From Paractinoplanes rishiriensis (lineage in GTDB: Bacteria > Actinomycetota > Actinomycetes > Mycobacteriales > Micromonosporaceae): a stretch of 64,000 nt of DNA. Each line of letters starts with the position of its first letter. Positions within the stretch are counted from its first letter, which is position 1. Of the stretch, positions 50,470 to 58,442 are shown in pieces. Below the pieces are notes generated by a model, which was not told the origin of the DNA, did no database searches, and saw nothing but the letters and a program-made list of their open reading frames with translations. Both the position numbers and the translations under genes were made by a program. The stretch is taken from assembly GCF_016862375.1 (NCBI RefSeq), contig NZ_BOMV01000063.1, forward strand, positions 62,001-126,000. Direction: 5' to 3'.

Positions 50470-52004
50470 GCGCCGGCGTCGCCGAGCGGCGGCAGAGCGC
50501 CCGCAGCGGGCTGATCGGCCTGGCCGGCGCCGCGGTGAGCGGCCTGTTCGGCTTCCTGCTGGCGGTCGTGGTGGCCCGCGGTTTCGGCCCGGCCGGCTCG
50601 GGTGCCATCTTCACGGCCATCGGCCTGCTCACCGTCGCCGGTGCGGTCTGCTGCCTGGGCGCCGACACCGGGCTGGTGTGGGCGCTGCCCCGGCGGCCTT
50701 CCCGCCCGGCCGGACTGCTCACCGTCGCGCTCGCCCCGGCGCTGACGGCCGCCCTGGTCGCGGCCGTCACCGGGTGGACGGTCGCGGACGACCTGGCCCG
50801 GGTGCTGCTGCCCGAGGCCGGCGACGGCACCCGGCTGGTGACCGTGGCGACGGTGGCCGTGCCCGCCGTGGTGGTGATGACGATCCTGCTCGCCGCGGTC
50901 CGCGCCACCCGGCCGATCGGGTCGTACGCCGCGGTCCAGTTCGCGCTGCTGCCGATCGGGCGGCCGGTACTGGTCGGCGCGGTGGCGCTGACCGCCGGCG
51001 GCGTGGTGCTGGCGATGGCCGGCTGGGTGCTGCCGGTGCTGCTGGCGATCGTCGTCTGCCTGTTCCTGCTCCGCCGGCCACTCGGCCTCGCGGCCGGCGG
51101 TGCGCTGCGCCCGGCCGCCGGCGACTGGCCGGCGTTCTGGTCGTACGCCCTGCCGCGGGCCGGCTCGGCCGCGATCGACCAGGGCAGCATGTGGGTCGGC
51201 GTCCTGCTGACCGCGGCCCTGGCCACCCAGGCCGACGCGGGGGTCTTCGGCGGCGTCGGCCGATATGTGCTGGCCGGCCAGCTCGCCCTGCAGGGGCTGC
51301 GGGTCGCGATCGCGCCGCAGCTGTCCCGGTTGCTCGGCGCCGGCCGGGCCGCCGAGGCGGCCGCGGTCCACCGCCAGACCACGGTGCTCGCGATCGCCCT
51401 GTCCTGGCCGGTCTATCTGCTGCTCGGCCTGTTCGCGCCGGCGTTCCTCGGCCTGTTCGGCGGCGAGTTCGTCGCCGGCACCGCCGCGATGACCGTGCTG
51501 GCCGTGGCCATGCTGGTCAACGTCGGGCTCGGCACCGTGCAGACGGTGCTGCTGATGAGCGGCCGCAGCCGTGCGCACCTGCTGGCCACCACCGCCGGGT
51601 TGTGCTGCACGCTGGCGGCCGGCTTCTGGTGGATCCCGGCCGGCGGGGTGACCGGCGCCGCGGCGGCCTGGGCGACCGGCATCGTGGTCGAGAACGTGCT
51701 GGCCGCCGTGGCCGCCCGCCGGGTCATCGGCGCCGCGGTGCTCAGCGGCGCGGCGGTGCGCACCGCCGCTGTCACCGCCGCCGGTGTGGGCCTGGCCGGG
51801 GCGATCGCGATCCTGCTCGCCGGGCGGGGCACGGCCGGGCTGTTCCTCGCGCTGGGCCTGCTGGCCGCGGCCGTCGCCGTGGCGCTGACCAGGCGCGGCG
51901 TCCGCGATCTGATCCGCAGGCAGGTCGCCCTGGTGCGGCCGCAGCCGCAGCAAGCTGGCGGGCCGGTCACCCCGGCCCCGGACAATCAGGGGGAAGTCGC
52001 GTGA
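50466..52004 (+). CDS. Wzx-like polysaccharide flippase (MOP superfamily)
   Basis: A 512-residue membrane protein with about fourteen hydrophobic segments. It opens SGLIGLAGAAVSGLFGFLLAVVVARGFGPAGSGAIFTAIGLL, the classic RfbX/MOP start, and has FWSYALPRAGSAAIDQGSMWVGVLLTAALATQADAGVFGG in the middle. It should flip the lipid-linked unit outward. ATG overlaps the polymerase stop by 4 bases and its own stop overlaps the sulfotransferase start. Confidence 0.87.
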   Translation: MSAGVAERRQSARSGLIGLAGAAVSGLFGFLLAVVVARGFGPAGSGAIFTAIGLLTVAGAVCCLGADTGLVWALPRRPSRPAGLLTVALAPALTAALVAAVTGWTVADDLARVLLPEAGDGTRLVTVATVAVPAVVVMTILLAAVRATRPIGSYAAVQFALLPIGRPVLVGAVALTAGGVVLAMAGWVLPVLLAIVVCLFLLRRPLGLAAGGALRPAAGDWPAFWSYALPRAGSAAIDQGSMWVGVLLTAALATQADAGVFGGVGRYVLAGQLALQGLRVAIAPQLSRLLGAGRAAEAAAVHRQTTVLAIALSWPVYLLLGLFAPAFLGLFGGEFVAGTAAMTVLAVAMLVNVGLGTVQTVLLMSGRSRAHLLATTAGLCCTLAAGFWWIPAGGVTGAAAAWATGIVVENVLAAVAARRVIGAAVLSGAAVRTAAVTAAGVGLAGAIAILLAGRGTAGLFLALGLLAAAVAVALTRRGVRDLIRRQVALVRPQPQQAGGPVTPAPDNQGEVA

Positions 52005-52900
52005 CGACACTACGGGACCGGGCCAACCAGTTCGCGCCGCACGCCTGGCGGGAGCGGGCGAAGCAGGGCCTGGTGCGGTACGGCGAACGGACCAGCGATC
52101 GCCGGTCGCTGCCCGACTTCCTCGTCATCGGGACGAAGCGCGGCGGCACCACGTCACTGTGGAACTACCTCGTCCAGCATCCGCTCGTGCCCCGGCTCTT
52201 TCCGGCCTGGAACACCAAGACCTCGCACTACTTCGAGGAGAACTGGCACCGGGGCGAGCAGTGGTACCGCTCGCACTTCCCGACCGACCGGCGCCGGCAG
52301 GCCCTGGAACGGCGGCACGGCGCCCCGCCCCGGGCCGGCGAGGCCGCGCCGCTCTACATGTTCCACCCGCTGGCGCCCGGCCGGGTGCACCAGCTCATGC
52401 CGCAGGTCCGCCTCATCACCCTGCTGCGCGACCCGGTCGAGCGCGCGTACTCGCACTGGAAGGAGCGCCGCACCGAGGGCAGGGAGCCGCTCGGTTTCGC
52501 CGAGGCGCTGGCCGCCGAGGCGGAGCGCACCGCGGGGGAGCGGGACCGGCTGATCGCCGACCCCGACCTGTTCAGCGAGCCGTACGACTGGCACACCTAC
52601 CGGGCGCGCGGCCGCTACCTCGAGCACCTGGAACCGTGGCTCGGGCTGTTCCCGCGGGAGCAGATGCTGTTCTTGCCGAGCGAGACGCTCTACCGCGACC
52701 CGGCCGGCAGCTACGCCGAGGTGCTCCGGTTCCTCGGCCTGCCGCCGCACGACCTGGGCCGGTACGAGGTCTACAACGACCGCAAGTCGTCCCCGATGAA
52801 CCCGGAAGTCCGGGCCGAACTCGTCGACTACTACCGGCCGCACAACGAGGCCCTGTCCCGCCGGCTCGGGATGAGCTTCGACTGGGCAGGCGCCGGATGA
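52001..52900 (+). CDS. PAPS-dependent sulfotransferase
   Basis: A 299-residue soluble sulfotransferase. The 5'-phosphosulfate loop is FLVIGTKRGGTTSLWNYL (residues 40-57) and the 3'-phosphate site LLRDPVERAYSHW (141-153), both as in heparan/carbohydrate sulfotransferases. FPAWNTKTSHYFEENWHRGEQWYRSHFP is also family-typical. GTG overlaps the flippase stop by 4 bases. It most likely transfers sulfate from PAPS to the exopolysaccharide unit; a sulfated glycolipid is the alternative. Confidence 0.88.
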   Translation: MTTLRDRANQFAPHAWRERAKQGLVRYGERTSDRRSLPDFLVIGTKRGGTTSLWNYLVQHPLVPRLFPAWNTKTSHYFEENWHRGEQWYRSHFPTDRRRQALERRHGAPPRAGEAAPLYMFHPLAPGRVHQLMPQVRLITLLRDPVERAYSHWKERRTEGREPLGFAEALAAEAERTAGERDRLIADPDLFSEPYDWHTYRARGRYLEHLEPWLGLFPREQMLFLPSETLYRDPAGSYAEVLRFLGLPPHDLGRYEVYNDRKSSPMNPEVRAELVDYYRPHNEALSRRLGMSFDWAGAG

Positions 52901-54153
52901 GCCGCACCGCGGAACCGGCGCTGGACGCCGGCGACCCACGCACCCGCACCGACGGTCTCGGCTGGGTGACCCGGGCGCTGTTCGCCGACCCGCGGCTGCG
53001 GGTCACGATCGGCCGCGCGGCCGGGCCCGGGGTGCTGTCCTGGGCGATCGTGCCCTCTGTGGAGCGGGCCCGGTTCCTGGTGCCGCTGGGCAACCGGCAC
53101 GCCGCGGCCGGGTCGATGCTGGCATACAACGCGCTGCGGCCACCGGCGACCCGGGCCGTGCGCGCGGTGATCGGTGCGTTCGCCCGGGCGGGCGCGGTCG
53201 AGGCGCTGCCCTTCCCGACGCTGTCGGTGCTGGCGCCGCCGGAGGGCGCGCCGCACACGCCGATCGGCCATCTGCGGGCGGTGCTGGACGAGCCGTCCCT
53301 GATCGCGGCGATCGGGGTGCGTCCGCCCGACCCCAACCGCAAGCCCACGCTCCAGCTGTTCGGCGGCGACGGCCGCCCGGCCGGTTACGCGAAGATCGGC
53401 TGGAACCCGGCGACCCGCGACCTGGTGCGCGCCGAGTTCGCGGCGCTGCGCGCGCTGCCGGACGATCCGGGCGGCGCCTACCCGGTCCTGCCGCAACCCC
53501 GCTACCAGGGGGAGTGGGGCGACCAGGTGATCGGGGTGACCGCCCCGCTGCCCCCGGCGGTCCGCCGGCTGGCCGACCCGGACCGGCCGCGGGTGGCCGC
53601 GATGCTGGCGTTCGCGCGTCGTGGCGGCACACCCGGCGAGCGCCGGCCGCTGGCCGCGTCCCCGTTCATCGAGCGGCTGCGGGCCGAGGCGGCGACCGTC
53701 GACGGGCCGGAGGGCGCCGCCATCCGGTCGGCGGTGGACGGCCTGGCCGGCCGGGCCGGTGCCGTCGAGGCCGAGTTCGGTGACTGGCACGGCGACTGGG
53801 TCCCGTGGAATCTCGGTGAGCTGACCGGCCGCGACGGCACCCGCCTGGTGGCGTGGGACCTCGAGCACGGCGCGGCCGGTGTGCCGGTCGGGTTCGACCT
53901 GGCGCACCAGGCGTTCAACACGGCGCTGGTGGTCGGCGGGCAGTCCGCGGCCGAGGCGGCCGGCCGGGCCGGGGCCGCTCTGCTGCGGCACGGCGCCGAA
54001 CTGGGCCTGGCACCAGGGGCTCCCGGACCGGTCCGGGACGCGTACCTCGCCGAGATGTGGCTCCGCACCCGCCGGATGGCCGCCGGCGGTGCCGGCTGGA
54101 ACACCGATCTGCATCCCGCACTGTTGGAGGTGTTGCATCAACCGGGAAATTGA
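52897..54153 (+). CDS. Aminoglycoside-phosphotransferase-fold protein
   Basis: A 418-residue protein whose C-terminal half has a kinase-like catalytic loop, DWHGDWVPWNLGEL (HGDxxxxN), and metal-binding VAWDLEHGAAG. KPTLQLFGGDGRPAGYAKIGWN earlier in the chain carries a probable ATP-site lysine. The N-terminal 150 residues are unassigned. ATG overlaps the sulfotransferase stop by 4 bases, so it belongs to the same operon. It may phosphorylate a sugar or lipid intermediate. Homologues are known to me only as conserved polysaccharide-locus proteins. Confidence 0.72.
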   Translation: MSRTAEPALDAGDPRTRTDGLGWVTRALFADPRLRVTIGRAAGPGVLSWAIVPSVERARFLVPLGNRHAAAGSMLAYNALRPPATRAVRAVIGAFARAGAVEALPFPTLSVLAPPEGAPHTPIGHLRAVLDEPSLIAAIGVRPPDPNRKPTLQLFGGDGRPAGYAKIGWNPATRDLVRAEFAALRALPDDPGGAYPVLPQPRYQGEWGDQVIGVTAPLPPAVRRLADPDRPRVAAMLAFARRGGTPGERRPLAASPFIERLRAEAATVDGPEGAAIRSAVDGLAGRAGAVEAEFGDWHGDWVPWNLGELTGRDGTRLVAWDLEHGAAGVPVGFDLAHQAFNTALVVGGQSAAEAAGRAGAALLRHGAELGLAPGAPGPVRDAYLAEMWLRTRRMAAGGAGWNTDLHPALLEVLHQPGN

Positions 54154-54415
54154 TCGCAAGCACGGGGGTGAACACCGGCATTTCTCTGGGCCATTTCCTA
54201 TATAAATGGTCTGCTAAATCGGAGATGGGCGTGGGCTGAAGTGCTCTTATTGAAGTCTCGGGCACGATCTTCGGCATCGATTCCGGCCATTCGAAGCGGA
54301 CTCGAAAGTGTGAGAAATGCTATTGATGCCGATCGCTTCAGCGGTAACGGCGGCGAGTTAGGTTATCCGTGCCGTTCAATACAGGGCCGCCAATTACCTG
54401 TGTGGAGGAATACGT
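54154..54415 (+). other. AT-richer intergenic region with likely promoter
   Basis: 262 bp of clearly lower GC (ttcctatataaatgg near 54195) between two operon parts. It separates the APH-fold gene from pssD and ends in GGAGG 7 bases before ATG 54416. A promoter for the pssD-pssE-GT2 group is likely here; exact boxes were not assigned. Confidence 0.5.
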
Positions 54416-54874
54416 ATGGCTGACCCACCGCTGCTTTTCGTCGCGTCCAGCGGCGGGCATCTCGCCCAGCTGCTGGCGCTCGAACCGTGGTATCGGGCGC
54501 GGGCGCGGCAGTGGGTCAGCTTCGACACCCCGGACGCCGTCTCGCTGCTGCGCGGCGAGACGGTGACCTGGGCGCACCACCCCACCACCCGCAACCTGAC
54601 CAACCTGCTGCGCAACTTCGTGCTGGCCGCGCGGATGGTCCGCCGCAGCCGCACCGGCGCGCTGCTGACCACCGGCGCCGGCGTCGCCGTGCCGTTCGTC
54701 GTGATGGCCTGGCTGCTGCGCATCCCGACCGTCTACATCGAGGTGTACGACCGCATCGACACGCCGACGCTCACCGCCCGGCTGTGCCGCCCGCTGCTGT
54801 CCGCGATGCTCGTGCAGTGGGAGGAACAGCGGCGCTTCTACCCCGAGGCGACCGTGGTGGGCAAGCTCATTTGA
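54416..54874 (+). CDS. PssD/Alg14-like glycosyltransferase subunit
   Basis: A 152-residue membrane-associated half of a split GT-B enzyme. PPLLFVASSGGHLAQLLALEPWY is the Alg14/PssD signature and LLTTGAGVAVPFVVMAWLLRIPTVYIEVYDRID the later one; it ends ATVVGKLI as family members do. It should anchor the catalytic PssE half, encoded downstream, and add a sugar to the lipid-linked unit. A degraded mobile element now lies between the two genes, which normally abut. Confidence 0.88.
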   Translation: MADPPLLFVASSGGHLAQLLALEPWYRARARQWVSFDTPDAVSLLRGETVTWAHHPTTRNLTNLLRNFVLAARMVRRSRTGALLTTGAGVAVPFVVMAWLLRIPTVYIEVYDRIDTPTLTARLCRPLLSAMLVQWEEQRRFYPEATVVGKLI

Positions 54875-54879
54875 CATCA

Positions 54880-55330
54880 TTCCCGTCCTGACTGCCCCCG
54901 TTCGAGAGGACTCTCGCTGAGGTCTTACGTCGCCTCCACAAGCAATCACGGAGAGCTCCTCCGCGAGCCCAGCGAAAGCTGGCCCGGAAGCTGGTCCCGG
55001 AACACGGTCACCGTGGACGGTGCCGCGCCGTCTGGCAGCGGCCGCGACCACACGATGTCCAAGGGTTCGGCCGGCAACGCCATGTTGTAGACCAGCCGGA
55101 CACATTCGAACGTCCGGGCAAGCTCAGCGGCCTGCTCGGAGTTCGGGTAGAAGCGGTACTTGAACGCCCGCTTCATAAGCCCGGGCACAGTCCGCAGTTA
55201 GCTGGCCGACGAGCGAGCGTGACGCGCGGGTGAAGCCCGCCGTGACAGTGAATCGGCACTCCCGGACTCGCCCCGCAGCGATTCCGTTTCCTGCCCGGCC
55301 CGATGGCCGGGGCATCCACGGAGGGATTTG
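54880..55330 (-). mobile_element. Decayed IS200/IS605-type TnpB relic
   Basis: The minus strand from ATG 55176 encodes MKRAFKYRFYPNSEQAAELA and RTFECVRLVYNMAL, the TnpB N-terminus. This jumps directly to LDIVWSRPLPDGAAPSTVTV from the middle of TnpB, then shifts frame. Another frame (about 54955-54890) reads VIACGGDVRPQRESSRTG, from the TnpB C-terminus after the zinc ribbon. Most of the RuvC nuclease domain is missing. A perfect hairpin CCCGGCC-cgat-GGCCGGG (55294-55311) and a smaller one near 55226 lie on the upstream side. No TnpA is present. Boundaries are approximate. Confidence 0.78.
55294..55311. repeat. Perfect 7-bp hairpin at edge of IS relic
   Basis: CCCGGCC (55294-55300), loop cgat, GGCCGGG (55305-55311), 20 bp before the pssE start. 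It is either the subterminal hairpin of the IS200/IS605 end or a native structure in the pssE leader. Confidence 0.55.
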
Positions 55331-55876
55331 ATGACAGCGGACGTCCTGGTTTCGGTGGGCACCGACGTGCACCGCTTCGACCGGCTGATGGACTGGATCG
55401 AGACCTGGTACGCGGCCCTGGCCGACCGCCCCTCGCTGCTCCTGCAGCACGGGCGCAGCCGGGCACCCGCCATCCCGGGCGCGGTGCCGTTCCTCGACCA
55501 CGACGCGCTGGGTGCGGCCATGGCCGGTGCCCGCGTCGTGGTGACGCACGGCGGTCCGGCCAGCATCACCGAGGCGCGCCGGCACGGGCACCTCCCGGTG
55601 GTGGTCGCCCGCGATCCGGCGTACGGCGAGCATGTCGACGACCACCAGATGCTGTTCACCGCCCGGATGGCCGGCGCCGGCCTGATCCGGCTCTGCACCA
55701 CCGCCGGCGAGCTCACCGACGCGCTCAGCGAGGGCCTGGCCCGGTCCGGTGCGGCCGGCGACCGGGGCACCGGTGACGCGGCCGAGGCCCGTGCCGCCGC
55801 CGTCGCCGCGGTCGGCCGGATCGTCGACGACCTGGTGGCGTCGCGCCGGCAGCGCGGATCGCGGTGGAGCCGATGA
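55331..55876 (+). CDS. PssE/Alg13-like glycosyltransferase subunit
   Basis: A 181-residue donor-binding half of the split glycosyltransferase (glycosyltransferase 28 C-terminal type). It starts VLVSVGTDVHRFDRLMDWIETW and contains VVVTHGGPASITEARRHGHLPVVVARDPAYGEHVDDHQ, the UDP-sugar site. GGAGGG lies 6 bases before ATG 55331. It works with PssD 5' of the IS relic. Its stop overlaps the following GT2 gene by 4 bases. Confidence 0.88.
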   Translation: MTADVLVSVGTDVHRFDRLMDWIETWYAALADRPSLLLQHGRSRAPAIPGAVPFLDHDALGAAMAGARVVVTHGGPASITEARRHGHLPVVVARDPAYGEHVDDHQMLFTARMAGAGLIRLCTTAGELTDALSEGLARSGAAGDRGTGDAAEARAAAVAAVGRIVDDLVASRRQRGSRWSR

Positions 55877-56778
55877 ACGCGGTCACCGCCGTCATCCCCA
55901 CCCGGGACCGGCCGGAACTGTTGCGCCGCGCGATCGACGCGGTGCTGGCGCAGGACCACCCGGCGGCCATCGAGGTCCTGGTGGTCTACGACCGGTCCGA
56001 GCCGGACGAGTCGCTCAACCGCGCCGGTGACCAGCGTTCCGTGCGGGTGCTCGTCAACGACCGCAGCCCCGGGCTGGCGGGCGCCCGCAACACCGGGATC
56101 CTGGCCGCCTCGGGCGACCTCATCGGCTTCTGCGACGACGACGACGAGTGGCTGCCTGGCCGGCTCAGTGCCCAGGTGGCGGCGCTGGAGAGCAGCGGCG
56201 CGCACTTCGCCTGCTGCGGCATCCGGGTGCGCTACGAGCAGGACGAGTTCGACCGGGTGCTCGACCTCGACACGGTCACCCTGCCGGCGCTGCTGCGCGA
56301 CCGGATGACCGAGCTGCACCCGTCCACGTTCCTCATCCGGGCCGCGGCCCTGCGCGACGGCATCGGGCTGGTCGACGAGGAGATCCCGGGCAGCTACGCC
56401 GAGGACTACGAGTTCCTGCTGCGGGCCGCGCGGCACGCACCGCTGGTGAATGTCCGCGAACCGGGCACCCTGGTGCGCTGGCACCGCAGCTCGTACTTCG
56501 CCCAGCGCTGGCAGATGATCTCCGAGGCGCTGCGCTGGCTGCTCGACCGCTATCCCGAGTTCGCCGGCGAGCCGGCCGGGCTGGCCCGCGTCGCCGGTCA
56601 GATCGCCTTCGCCGAGGCGGCGCAGGGCCATTCCCGCGCTGCGGTGCACTGGGCCCGGCGCACGCTCGCCGGCAACCGCCGGGAACCCCGCGCGTACCTG
56701 GCCATGGCGGTTGCCTGCCGCCTGGTCCGGCCGGACACCATTGTCCGCACCCTGCACAAGCGCGGTCGCGGCATCTGA
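55873..56778 (+). CDS. GT2-family glycosyltransferase
   Basis: A 301-residue inverting GT-A enzyme. VTAVIPTRDRPELLRRAIDAVLAQ is the nucleotide-sugar fold start, GLAGARNTGILAASGDLIGFCDDDDEWLPGRL carries the DxD-type metal site and YAEDYEFLLRAARH the catalytic-base region. ATG 55873 has GGAG upstream and overlaps the pssE stop. Extends the lipid-linked repeat unit; sugar unknown. A very strong terminator follows. Confidence 0.88.
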   Translation: MNAVTAVIPTRDRPELLRRAIDAVLAQDHPAAIEVLVVYDRSEPDESLNRAGDQRSVRVLVNDRSPGLAGARNTGILAASGDLIGFCDDDDEWLPGRLSAQVAALESSGAHFACCGIRVRYEQDEFDRVLDLDTVTLPALLRDRMTELHPSTFLIRAAALRDGIGLVDEEIPGSYAEDYEFLLRAARHAPLVNVREPGTLVRWHRSSYFAQRWQMISEALRWLLDRYPEFAGEPAGLARVAGQIAFAEAAQGHSRAAVHWARRTLAGNRREPRAYLAMAVACRLVRPDTIVRTLHKRGRGI

Positions 56779-56792
56779 GCCGGGGCCTCGGA

Positions 56793-56825
56793 AAGGCCCC
56801 GTACCTCCGAGAGGTACGGGGCCTT
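56793..56825. terminator. Perfect 15-bp bidirectional terminator
   Basis: AAGGCCCCGTACCTC (56793-56807) and GAGGTACGGGGCCTT (56811-56825) with a 3-base CGA loop, lying between the convergent GT2 and priming-transferase genes. Confidence 0.9.
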
Positions 56826-56835
56826 CCGGCTTGGC

Positions 56836-58302
56836 TCAGTAGGCGCCGCTGGCCCGCAGCACCGCGGACCCGGTACGCATCAGGATGATCAGGTCGAGGG
56901 TCAGCGTCCAGTTCTCCACGTAGCGCAGGTCGAGCCGCATGGCCTCCTCCCACGGCAGGTCCGACCGGCCGGAGACCTGCCACAGGCCGGTCAGCCCGGG
57001 CCGGACCACGAGCCGGCGGCGCATGTCCGACGGGTACGCCGCCACCTCGGCCGGCAGCGGCGGCCGCGGCCCGACCAGCGACATCTCCCCGCGCAGCACG
57101 TTTACCAGCTGCGGCAGCTCGTCGAGGGAGTAGCGGCGCAGCACCCGGCCGACCCGGCTGATCCGCGGGTCCTGCCGCACCTTGAAGAGCACCCCGTCGT
57201 GCTCGTTGCGGGCGTGCAACCCGGCCAGCAGGTCTTCGGCGTCGCCCCGCATCGTGCGGAACTTGTAGATGCCGAACAGCTCGCCGTGCCGCCCGACCCG
57301 GGTCTGCCGGAACAGCACCGGGCCGGGCGCCTTCCGGTCCAGCTTGATGGCCAGCGCGCAGGCCGCCAGTACCGGCGCGAGCAGCAGCAGGCCGAGCCCG
57401 GCGCTCAGCCGGTCGAACAGGCCCTTGACCAGCCACCGCGGCCCGGTCAGCCGGGGATGTTCGACGTGCAGCATCGGCAGGCCGTCCACCGGCCGGATGG
57501 TGGTGCGGTCGCCGGCCACCTCGACCAGCGCGCTGGCCACCACCAGCTCGATCTCGTGCGCCTCGAGCTGCCAGCCGAGACGGCGCATGCGCGGGCCGTC
57601 CAGCTCGGGGCAGGCCAGCACGATCACGGTGTCGGCGCCGGCCCGGCGGGCCGTCTCGGCCGCCCGGTCGAGTCCCTCCACGACCGGCACGGTACGCAGC
57701 TGCGGCGGTAGCTCGTCGAACTGCGGCAGGCAGGCGGCCACCACTTCGAGGCCGTGGTACCGCTCGTGGCGCAGCTGGCCGGTGAGGCCGGCGACCGACG
57801 CGGCGTGGCCCACCACCAGCACCCGCCGCAGGCAGCGGCCGCGGGCCCAGGAGCGGTGCAGCAGGAACCGGTTGAGGTAGCGGCCGAGCAGGCCGAGCAC
57901 GGTGGTCAGCGGAATCGTGATGGTGACGTAGCCGCGGGCGACTCCGGTGTCGGTCGCGTACGCCACGAAGGCGATGATCGCGGTCAGCGCGAGGGCGGCA
58001 CGCAGCAGCCGCTGGTACTCCTCGTTGCCGACGTAGAGGAAGCGGGCGTCGTACGCGTGGTTGAGCATCAGCGCGGTCACCCAGACCAGCGGCAGTGCGC
58101 AGCTGATCAGCGCGTACGACCAGCCGTCGATGGCCAGGTCGCCGCCGAACCGGATCTGCATGGCGAGCAGCGCGGCAAGCAGCGAGACGACGACATCGGT
58201 GAGGATCACGGCGTAGAGATAATGTCGCTGCCACACCGGCCGCGTCGAGGTGACGGGGATGACCGGCATGGTGGTGAGCGCAGTGGTCGGCGAGTGGTTC
58301 AT
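56836..58302 (-). CDS. Priming polyprenyl-phosphate sugar-1-phosphate transferase
   Basis: A 488-residue WcaJ/WbaP-type membrane enzyme that starts each repeat unit by moving sugar-1-phosphate to undecaprenyl phosphate. Four N-terminal hydrophobic helices (about 25-145), a nucleotide-binding-like region (RRVLVVGHAASVAGL) and the catalytic bacterial sugar-transferase domain: KGLFDRLSAGLGLLLLAPVLA, FGIYKFRTM, VLRRYSLDELPQLVNVLRGEMSLVGPRPPLP and RPGLTGLWQVSGRSDL. ATG 58302 is the best start by family length though its ribosome-binding site (AGAAGG) is only 2 bases away. Convergent with the rest of the locus. Confidence 0.92.
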   Translation of the reverse strand: MNHSPTTALTTMPVIPVTSTRPVWQRHYLYAVILTDVVVSLLAALLAMQIRFGGDLAIDGWSYALISCALPLVWVTALMLNHAYDARFLYVGNEEYQRLLRAALALTAIIAFVAYATDTGVARGYVTITIPLTTVLGLLGRYLNRFLLHRSWARGRCLRRVLVVGHAASVAGLTGQLRHERYHGLEVVAACLPQFDELPPQLRTVPVVEGLDRAAETARRAGADTVIVLACPELDGPRMRRLGWQLEAHEIELVVASALVEVAGDRTTIRPVDGLPMLHVEHPRLTGPRWLVKGLFDRLSAGLGLLLLAPVLAACALAIKLDRKAPGPVLFRQTRVGRHGELFGIYKFRTMRGDAEDLLAGLHARNEHDGVLFKVRQDPRISRVGRVLRRYSLDELPQLVNVLRGEMSLVGPRPPLPAEVAAYPSDMRRRLVVRPGLTGLWQVSGRSDLPWEEAMRLDLRYVENWTLTLDLIILMRTGSAVLRASGAY

Positions 58303-58442
58303 GGCCTTCTGGCGCCCTTTCGCTGGGTAGCACAGTGGACCGGGTGTTCCGCCCCGGTCGGTGCCGCCAAAGAAGGGCCGCCAAGCCACTCTGGACAGTG
58401 CGAGCCTACCAACTGCCGGTAAATCTCGCGTTACCCAAAGGT

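Noticed and set aside
50334..52010. Long minus-strand frame opposite the flippase
   Set aside because: Translation is low-complexity Gln/Arg/Gly/Pro and mirrors the codon bias of the plus-strand flippase gene.
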